Below, in pieces: positions 58,153 to 64,000 of a stretch of 64,000 nucleotides of DNA. The position numbers and the translations under genes are program-made. The notes beneath the pieces are model-generated. The model searched no databases, was not told where the DNA came from, and saw nothing but the letters and a program-made list of their open reading frames with translations. The first letter of the stretch is position 1. Every line of letters starts with the position of its first letter. Source of the DNA: Cribrihabitans marinus (lineage in GTDB: Bacteria; Pseudomonadota; Alphaproteobacteria; Rhodobacterales; Rhodobacteraceae); assembly GCF_900109035.1 (NCBI RefSeq), contig NZ_FNYD01000005.1:248001-312000 (forward strand). Direction: 5' to 3'.

Positions 58153-59124
58153 ATGCCTGACATAGCGCCCTCGCCCGAGATCGATGCCGTTGTCCGGCGC
58201 TGGCTGGCGGCTTCCACCAACCGGAATCCGCGGGCGGTCGCCAACCTGTTTTCGGCGTCCTCCGCATTAACCTATGTCGGGTCGGCACCGGGCGAGATCT
58301 GGACGGACGACGCCCTACGTGCGGGCTTTGCCGCCATGCCGGACAACATACTGCCATTCTCCTACGACGACCTACGGATCACGGGCTATGAAAGCGGGCC
58401 CTTCGGGTGGGCGCTGTGGACCGGAACCATGGTCATACCAGAGATCGGCAAACGCACCGACTTCCGCGGAACGGTCATCCTGACGCTGGAGGACTCGGTC
58501 TGGCGCGTTGTGCATTCCCACAATTCCACGCCGGTCTCGAACCTGGAGTCGCTGGGGCAGGATCCCGGGAATTTCGACGATCTGGTCCGCGCGGCCACCG
58601 CAAGCGCGCCGGGGATCGCCGGGTCTGGCATGGCCTCGGTCATGTTCACCGACATCGCCGACAGCACATCGGTCGCCCAGGCCATCGGTGACGGCGCCTG
58701 GCGCACGCTCGTCAAGCGCCATGTCGCGCTCGTCGGCGACCTGATCCGATCCTCGGACGGCACCCTGGTCAAATCCCTCGGCGACGGCACAATGTCGACC
58801 TTTCAGACCGCGCGTGCAGCCTTGTCCGCCGCCCAGGCGATACAACACGCGATCAGCGCCGAACGGACCGAGCCCCGCCTGAGCGTCCGCATCGGCATCC
58901 ACACCGGCGAGGTCGTCGAAGACGACGGCGACTTCTTCGGCACCGTCGTCAACAAGGCCGCCCGTGTCGCCGCCGCCGCGCGCCCCGGCGAGATCCGCAT
59001 CTCCGAGGCCACCCGCATCATGGTCGGCGGCGCCCGCGACTTCACGTTCTCCGACGCCGCAACGATCCCGCTCAAGGGCCTCGAAGGCGACCACCTGATT
59101 CACCGGCTGGAGTGGCGGGAATGA
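58153..59124 (+). CDS. NTF2-like domain fused to class III adenylate cyclase (first of three)
   Basis: A 323-residue soluble protein. Residues 5-145 form an NTF2/SnoaL-like cup (DAVVRRWLAASTNRNPRAVA ... ILTLEDSVWRVVHSHNSTP). Residues 157-320 are a class III nucleotide cyclase domain: metal-binding Asp167 (MFTDI) and Asp211 (GDGT), adenine-selecting Lys207 and Asp260, transition-state Asn267 and Arg271. All six canonical residues are present, so adenylate cyclase activity as a dimer is expected. The NTF2 domain probably senses a ligand or oligomerises. Its stop overlaps the next gene by 4 nt. Confidence 0.88.
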   Translation: MPDIAPSPEIDAVVRRWLAASTNRNPRAVANLFSASSALTYVGSAPGEIWTDDALRAGFAAMPDNILPFSYDDLRITGYESGPFGWALWTGTMVIPEIGKRTDFRGTVILTLEDSVWRVVHSHNSTPVSNLESLGQDPGNFDDLVRAATASAPGIAGSGMASVMFTDIADSTSVAQAIGDGAWRTLVKRHVALVGDLIRSSDGTLVKSLGDGTMSTFQTARAALSAAQAIQHAISAERTEPRLSVRIGIHTGEVVEDDGDFFGTVVNKAARVAAAARPGEIRISEATRIMVGGARDFTFSDAATIPLKGLEGDHLIHRLEWRE

Positions 59125-60089
59125 CCCGACCATCGCCGGAATTGCTGGCGGTGGCGCGGCGCTGGATAGAGGCCATCCCGGGTCGGCGCGAGAATGAGCT
59201 TCGAAACCTGATGACCGAGCAGGCGCATCTGCTGTTCATCGGCACCGGGGAGGACGAGCTTTGGACCGGCAGCGCCGTCCGAGAAGGTGTCGCGGAGTTC
59301 TTCGGTGTCATCCCGCCCTTTCTCCGGCACCAGGAAACCTTTGCCGAGGCATTTGAAAACGGCGACACCGGCTGGGCCTGCATGACCCATGAGGTCATAT
59401 TGGCCGACCAACCCGACAGGCTCTTCAAACCGCGCACAACGCTGATTTTCGCGCTTGAGGACGGCGCCTGGAAAATCGTTCACCGGCACGGCTCGGTGCC
59501 TCTCCCGAACAGGGACTTCACCGGGACCGAACAGACCGCGATCGCCGACCTGGTCGCGGCCGCCAAACAGGGCTTTGCGCTGGATCAGCGCGACGGCTTC
59601 GCCTCGGTGATGTTCACCGATATCGTCAATTCCTCCCGCCTCGCGTCGGTCATGGGCGACCGGCTCTGGTCATCGGAAATGGCAAAGCATTTTGCCGCCC
59701 TGCGCCGGATCATCGAAAATGCAGGCGGTCAGTTCGTGAAATCCATGGGCGACGGCACGATGTCGAGTTTTCCGTCCCCCGAGCAATCGCTGCGCGCGGC
59801 GCAGGCGATCCTGCGCGACGGGGACGGCGCCGACGGTCCGGCCATTTCCCTGCGCATCGGCATCCATACCGGCGACGTGGTGCAGACCGACGAGGATTTC
59901 TTCGGCAGCGTGGTCAACAAGGCCGCCCGCATCACGACGCTTGCGGACCGCGGAGAGATCCGGGTCAGTGACGCCACCCGAGCTGCGCTCGCCCCCGGTG
60001 AGGATTTCACGTTTGCCGATCGGACGGTGGTGCCGCTCAAGGGGCTGGACGGGGATCACGTGATCTTCCGGCTGGAGTGGCGCGAGTGA
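59121..60089 (+). CDS. NTF2-like domain fused to class III adenylate cyclase (second of three)
   Basis: A 322-residue paralogue of the preceding gene. The NTF2-like part (ELLAVARRWIEAIPGRRENE) has diverged strongly, whereas the cyclase domain is well conserved: Asp167, Lys207, Asp211, Asp259, Asn266 and Arg270 are in place. The ATG overlaps the previous stop (ATGA). An ATG at 59112 is in frame but the overlap start matches the common SPELxAVxRRW opening of all three proteins. It ends with the same FRLEWRE. Confidence 0.88.
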   Translation: MTRPSPELLAVARRWIEAIPGRRENELRNLMTEQAHLLFIGTGEDELWTGSAVREGVAEFFGVIPPFLRHQETFAEAFENGDTGWACMTHEVILADQPDRLFKPRTTLIFALEDGAWKIVHRHGSVPLPNRDFTGTEQTAIADLVAAAKQGFALDQRDGFASVMFTDIVNSSRLASVMGDRLWSSEMAKHFAALRRIIENAGGQFVKSMGDGTMSSFPSPEQSLRAAQAILRDGDGADGPAISLRIGIHTGDVVQTDEDFFGSVVNKAARITTLADRGEIRVSDATRAALAPGEDFTFADRTVVPLKGLDGDHVIFRLEWRE

Positions 60090-61051
60090 TCCGCCCCTCG
60101 CCCGAACTGGTCGCCGTGGTGCGACGCTGGAACGAAGCGGTGCGCGGCAAGAACGGCGCCTTCCTGACCAACATGCTGTCGGCGTCGGAGCATCTGCGCT
60201 ACCAGGGCACCGCCGAGGGCGAGGCCTGGTCAGGGCAGATCTTTCGCCGTGGATTTGCCGACCACGCCGCCGAGATCCCCGATTTCGACTGGCAGGAGCA
60301 CAGCCTGGAAGCCTTCGAATGCGGCGAAGTCGGCTGGGCCCATTGCCTGGCCACACTGAGCTTTCCCAGCAATGGCTCATCCGTCCTGCATCGCTTTACC
60401 TTCGTGCTGCATCTCGAGGACGGGGTGTGGAAGATGATCCAGCTGCACGTGTCCAACCCGATGGCCAATCTCGAAAAGATCGGCATCGAGCACAAGGCGC
60501 TCGACGCGCTGGTGCAGGCGGCGCGCGACGGGTTCCGGCACGACCAGAGCGCGGGCATGGCCTCGGTGATGTTCACCGATGTCGCCAATTCCTCGGCCAT
60601 CGCCCAGACGCTTGGTGACGCCGCCTGGACCCGCGAGATCCGCCGCCACCTGGACCTGGCCCGCGAGGTGATCGAGGGCCAGGGGGGGCGGCTGGTCAAA
60701 TCGCTGGGCGACGGCACGATGTCCACCTTCGCCTCGGCCGACATCGCGCTGAGCGCCGCCCGGGCGCTGATGCGCGCCAATCACGAGGCCGCCGGCGCGC
60801 CGCCCCTGCACCTGCGCATCGGCCTGCACACCGGCGACGTGATCCGGACCGAGGACGACTTCTTCGGAACGGTGGTGAACAAGGCGGCGCGGATCGCGGC
60901 CACCACTCCCGCCGACGAAATCCGCGTCAGCGACGCCACCAGGATCCTCGCCGGCGATCTGCGCGGCTTCACCTTCACCGACCCGGCCGAGGTCCGGCTG
61001 CGCGGCCTCGACGGAGAACACGTGATCTTTCGGCTGGAGTGGCGCGAGTGA
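60086..61051 (+). CDS. NTF2-like domain fused to class III adenylate cyclase (third of three)
   Basis: A 321-residue paralogue. The NTF2-like domain begins PSPELVAVVRRWNEAVRGKN; the cyclase domain keeps Asp165, Lys205, Asp209, Asp258, Asn265 and Arg269. The start is a GTG overlapping the previous stop (GTGA). The C-terminus VIFRLEWRE is identical to that of the second copy. The array therefore arose by tandem duplication, with the sensor halves diverging faster than the catalytic halves. Confidence 0.87.
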   Translation: MIRPSPELVAVVRRWNEAVRGKNGAFLTNMLSASEHLRYQGTAEGEAWSGQIFRRGFADHAAEIPDFDWQEHSLEAFECGEVGWAHCLATLSFPSNGSSVLHRFTFVLHLEDGVWKMIQLHVSNPMANLEKIGIEHKALDALVQAARDGFRHDQSAGMASVMFTDVANSSAIAQTLGDAAWTREIRRHLDLAREVIEGQGGRLVKSLGDGTMSTFASADIALSAARALMRANHEAAGAPPLHLRIGLHTGDVIRTEDDFFGTVVNKAARIAATTPADEIRVSDATRILAGDLRGFTFTDPAEVRLRGLDGEHVIFRLEWRE

Positions 61052-61332
61052 GCCCGTTTCGAGACCCTGTTAACTGTGCGTCGCAGGTCATGCGGGAAGG
61101 ATCGCAACCGGCCTGACTGGCCCGCTCCAGGCGTTGGAAGTCCGGGCGACATCGCCGCTATCGGGCCATGAGGAGGCGCGGTCTTGGGTGGAAGCGGGTG
61201 CGGAGGGTCTGTCAACGGGTGGAGCAGATTCGGATGGGCGGTCGTGCATGCAGGCCAAGGCGTCATAGGTCCTAGCCAGGCGCCGGATAGCTGCGTTACA
61301 GTCCCGGAAAACCAATCGGGGGGCAGATCCAC
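61052..61332. other. Intergenic region between cyclase array and halogenase gene
   Basis: 281 bp without a convincing gene or hairpin. It should carry the halogenase promoter; GGGGGG at about 61318-61323 may serve as its ribosome-binding site. Confidence 0.35.
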
Positions 61333-63020
61333 ATGAACAATCGTTTGCGCAAAATCACCATCGTGGGCGGCGGCACGGCAGGTTGGATGACCGCGCTGAT
61401 TCTGGACACCGAATTCTCCCGCACGTCAGCGACCAAGGATCGCCCGCATATCTGCTTGATCGAGAGCCCCAATATCGCCACCGTGGGTGTCGGCGAGGCC
61501 ACCGTGCCGCGCATGCCAAAGACGCTCCGCGAGGCGGGCATTTCAGAGCGGGCCTTTTTCCGCGAGACCAACGCGTCCTTCAAGCTGGGTGTGAAATTCT
61601 GCAACTGGAACACCGACGCCAAGGGCAAACGCATCGACTACGTGAATCCCTTTGCCCATGGCCAGATGCTGGGTGGGTTGGAAGCCGCCGAATACTTCCT
61701 GCGCTTCGGCAACGGGGACCGGGATTTCACGCAGTCCATTTCGCCGCACGACGATCTCGGTCGCCTGTGCAAAGGTGCGCGGCCCTTGGGTCAGCCCGAA
61801 TTCGAGCAGCGGTTCGGCTATGCCTATCACCTGGACGCCGTGAAATTCGCCGGCATGCTTACCGATGTCTGCACCAAACGCGGCGTCGAGCATATCCGGG
61901 ACGAGGTGAAATCGGTCGAGCTGGATGAGCAGGGCAACGTCAGCCATCTGATGCTGGAGCACAAGGGCCGCCACGATATCGAGATGGTCATAGATTGCAC
62001 CGGGTTCCGCGGGTTGATCATCAACAAGGCTCTTGGCGAGCCGTTCAAGGATTATTCGGACTACCTGCCCAACGACCGCGCGCTGGCGCTGCAGATCGAG
62101 CATCCGGATCCCGAGAAGATCGAAAGCCTCACACGGTCGACCGCGCTTGGCGCGGGCTGGACCTGGCGGGTGCCGCTCTACAATCGTGTCGGCACCGGCT
62201 ATGTGTTTTCCTCCGCGCATCGTACGGACGATCAGGCGGCGGATGAATATCTCGAATGGCTGGGCGACAGCGGCAAGGGCGCGACGCCGCGCGTGATCCC
62301 GATGCGCATCGGGCGCGTGCGCAATGCCTGGGTCAAGAACTGCGTGGCGATCGGTCTGTCCGGCGGGTTCATCGAGCCGTTGGAGAGCACCGCTATCCAT
62401 ATGATCGATCATGCGGTGCGCTGGTTCGCCGAGCACCTGCCCACGCGAGACATCGCGCCGTCGCTGCGGTCACGGTATAACCGGCAGATGAACAAGCTCT
62501 ATGACGAGGTACTGGAGTTCATCTGCCTGCACTATCGATTGGGCAACCGCACGGATGACCAATACTGGATCGACGCGCGAACGGAGATGAAGATTCCGGA
62601 CCGGTTGGCCGAGAACCTGGAGCTATGGCAGCACCGCCTGCCGATGGCGCACGATGTCGAGTTTGCCACGCTATTCGACTTTCGCGTTTTTTTTAGACGG
62701 TTCTGTTGGGCAAGCAGGTCTATGACACGGGCTATGGTCCCGGCATCCGGGATCGCCTGCGTCCGCTGAAAAAGCCGATCTGGTTCCAGTATTGGAAAGA
62801 GGCAAAGGTCGACCTTGCAAGGATCCTCAAGACGATGCCGGATCACAAGACGCTGCTGCGCGACATCCGGGGCGAGCTGGAGCAACCGGCCTTCGGCATG
62901 GCGGCGGCAATGCAGCCCACTGTGCCGATGCCCGGCGCGGCACGGCCACCCGTGGTGATCCAGAACATGCCGAGCCACGCCGAAATTCAACGCGGCGAGA
63001 AGGATCTGCAACTCTTCTAG
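61333..63020 (+). pseudogene. Flavin-dependent tryptophan halogenase, single-base frameshift
   Basis: Reads as a tryptophan 7-halogenase-like enzyme: FADH2-binding IVGGGTAGWMTA, VGVGEATVPRMP, and the halogenase motif in the form GWTWRVP (usual WxWxIP). At 62687-62695 a run of eight T precedes AGACGG. The first frame then loses similarity and runs to a stop at 62769, whereas a second frame from about 62697 continues with TVLLGKQVYDTGYGPGIRD to a stop at 63020. Adding one base after the T-run restores a single 562-residue frame (VFFKTVLLGKQ). Either the gene is broken or the base is a sequencing error. Confidence 0.83.
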
Positions 63021-63260
63021 AACGTTCTTTGCGCGCCGGGTGGTGCGTTTTCCGGAGAAACGGATAGCGGGTCGGCAAGGCTCTCGAAGCTTCGGTATAT
63101 TGTGGGCAACCGCCACCAAGCAGTCCTTTGTGGCGGCTGACCTATAGCCCGGTCTGGCCGGCGCACCCGATCTGCGCACTCCCCTTGCCCGGGCCTTTGA
63201 GCGGTCGAATTATTCCTTCGATGACCGCATGCCCCGAAAATCCCTTCCCATTTTCTGCAA

Positions 63261-63752
63261 TCAAGACGGAGTCGAACCGGTGAACCCCTGTTCGGCCCCA
63301 TCGCCACGGCGCTGCGCGAAGAACCTTTTGAGCAACGCTTCGCTTTCGCGGCCGGCGATCCCGTCATAGACCTCGGGCTTGTGGTGGCATTGCGGGTGGC
63401 TGAAGACCCGCGCCCCATGCGCCACGCCACCGGATTTGGGATCCGCCGCGCCATAGTAGACCCGGGCGATCCGGGCGGACGCGATCGCGGCGGCGCACAT
63501 CGCACATGGCTCCAGCGTCACGTAGAGGTCATGCCCCACCAACCGCTCGGACCCGGCGGCGGCGCAGGCCGCGCGCAGGGCGACGATCTCGGCATGGGCA
63601 GTGGGGTCGGACCATTCGCAGGTGCGGTTTCCTGCCGCCGCGACCACCTGACCGCCGGGCGAGACGATGACTGCCCCCACCGGCACCTCACCGCGTTCGG
63701 CGGCGGCGGCGGCCTCTTCAAGTGCCTGATTCATATGGGATTTGAACACCAT
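63261..63752 (-). CDS. tadA: tRNA-specific adenosine deaminase
   Basis: A 163-residue zinc deaminase producing inosine at the wobble position of tRNA-Arg(ACG). The active site is HAE (His53, Glu55) and PCAMC (Cys83, Cys86). The FFAQRR stretch near the C-terminus is typical of TadA. A start at the internal ATG (MNQALEEA) seven residues in is possible. It is divergent from the rluB-type gene at 63814. Confidence 0.94.
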   Translation of the reverse strand: MVFKSHMNQALEEAAAAAERGEVPVGAVIVSPGGQVVAAAGNRTCEWSDPTAHAEIVALRAACAAAGSERLVGHDLYVTLEPCAMCAAAIASARIARVYYGAADPKSGGVAHGARVFSHPQCHHKPEVYDGIAGRESEALLKRFFAQRRGDGAEQGFTGSTPS

Positions 63753-63813
63753 GCCCCACCCTGCCCCGCAATGCGCGCTTTCGCAAGGCGCGGAAATGCT
63801 TTAAGGCGCGGCC

Positions 63814-64000
63814 ATGAGCAACACCCCCCCTCCCGGCGACCGGATCGCCAAGGTTCTGGCCCGCGCCGGCATCGCCTCGCGCCGCGAGGCCGAGCGCATG
63901 ATCGAGGCGGGCCGCGTTTCGGTCAACGGCACGCGGATCGACAGCCCGGCGCTGAACGTCACCGACCGCGATCGTGTCACCGTCGACGGCAAGCCGCTGG
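63814..64000 (+). CDS. rluB: rRNA pseudouridine synthase (RluB/RsuA type), N-terminal part
   Basis: The first 62 residues of a pseudouridine synthase, running off the right edge. RIAKVLARAGIASRREAERMIEAGRVSVNG is the S4 RNA-binding domain of the RluB/RluE/RsuA branch. It is divergent from tadA, a common alphaproteobacterial pairing. The exact target (23S U2605 for RluB) is inferred. Confidence 0.88.
   Translation, partial: MSNTPPPGDRIAKVLARAGIASRREAERMIEAGRVSVNGTRIDSPALNVTDRDRVTVDGKPL

Noticed and set aside
61088-61315. Short leftward open frame upstream of the halogenase
   Set aside because: No family resemblance, no ribosome-binding site and biased composition; treated as non-coding.

Overview
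The window is GC-rich chromosomal DNA from an alphaproteobacterium, most likely a Rhodobacterales (Roseobacter/Paracoccaceae) member. Evidence: the rpoH - rluD - DUF6476 - tRNA-His neighbourhood, the ribB-ribH-nusB cluster, a tRNA-His without G-1, alphaproteobacterial-type LexA boxes (GAAC-N7-GAAC), a cysteine-free ribosomal protein L33, and many families typical of that order. I see no phage, transposase, CRISPR array or replication origin, so this reads as ordinary chromosome with a few accessory patches. Gene density is high, with many 1-4 nt overlaps.

Layout. 1-5.7 kb: a GntR fragment, HAD phosphatase, UbiH-type hydroxylase, class V aminotransferase, a HutC-type regulator and two tandem Lrp/AsnC regulators divergent from ilvC. 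6.8-13.1 kb: NYN/LOTUS protein, EamA transporter, DksA-like zinc finger protein, rpoH with a sigma-32-like promoter, rluD, tRNA-His, a GNAT, and SOS-boxed mmcB. 13.2-18.9 kb: ArsR-SRPBCC operon, small membrane protein, S41-like protein, nusB-ribH-ribB, an outer-membrane barrel. 18.9-23.1 kb: ABC ATPase, DUF1801, and a SnoaL - SDR - DNA alkylation repair cluster headed by a perfect LexA box. 23.1-23.5 kb: a decayed cytochrome c' gene cut off at a 29-bp palindrome. 23.5-31.8 kb: prfC, a glycosyltransferase, a DEAD-box helicase, a transporter, a desaturase and regulators. 32.2-37.1 kb: a carnitine-degradation cluster (GlxA-type regulator, BKACE, lipocalin, carnitine dehydrogenase-thioesterase fusion, SDR). 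37.2-46.6 kb: aldo/keto reductase, an SOS-boxed orphan ImuA-like gene, YmdB-like phosphodiesterase, 2OG oxygenase, 5-FTHF cyclo-ligase and mgtE, guanine and 8-oxoguanine deaminases, hisN. 46.6-57.2 kb: regulators, quinone oxidoreductase, DUF1127, Bax-inhibitor-1 protein with a structured leader, rpmG, GYD protein, RNase P RNA, amidase, lipoprotein, gatA-gatC. 57.4-61.1 kb: UPF0173 hydrolase and three tandem NTF2-like/class III cyclase genes. 61.3-64 kb: a frameshifted flavin-dependent halogenase, tadA and the start of an rluB-type gene.

The most noteworthy observations are: (i) three perfect LexA boxes, one heading a SnoaL-SDR-alkylation-repair cluster and one heading an ImuA-like gene without imuB or dnaE2 beside it; (ii) a tandem triplet of NTF2-like/adenylate-cyclase genes, each with all six canonical catalytic residues, linked by 4-nt overlaps; (iii) a dispersed intergenic element seen four times; (iv) a structured leader before the Bax-inhibitor gene; and (v) two clear gene-decay events. 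All functional statements rest on motif recognition by eye; no database search was run.
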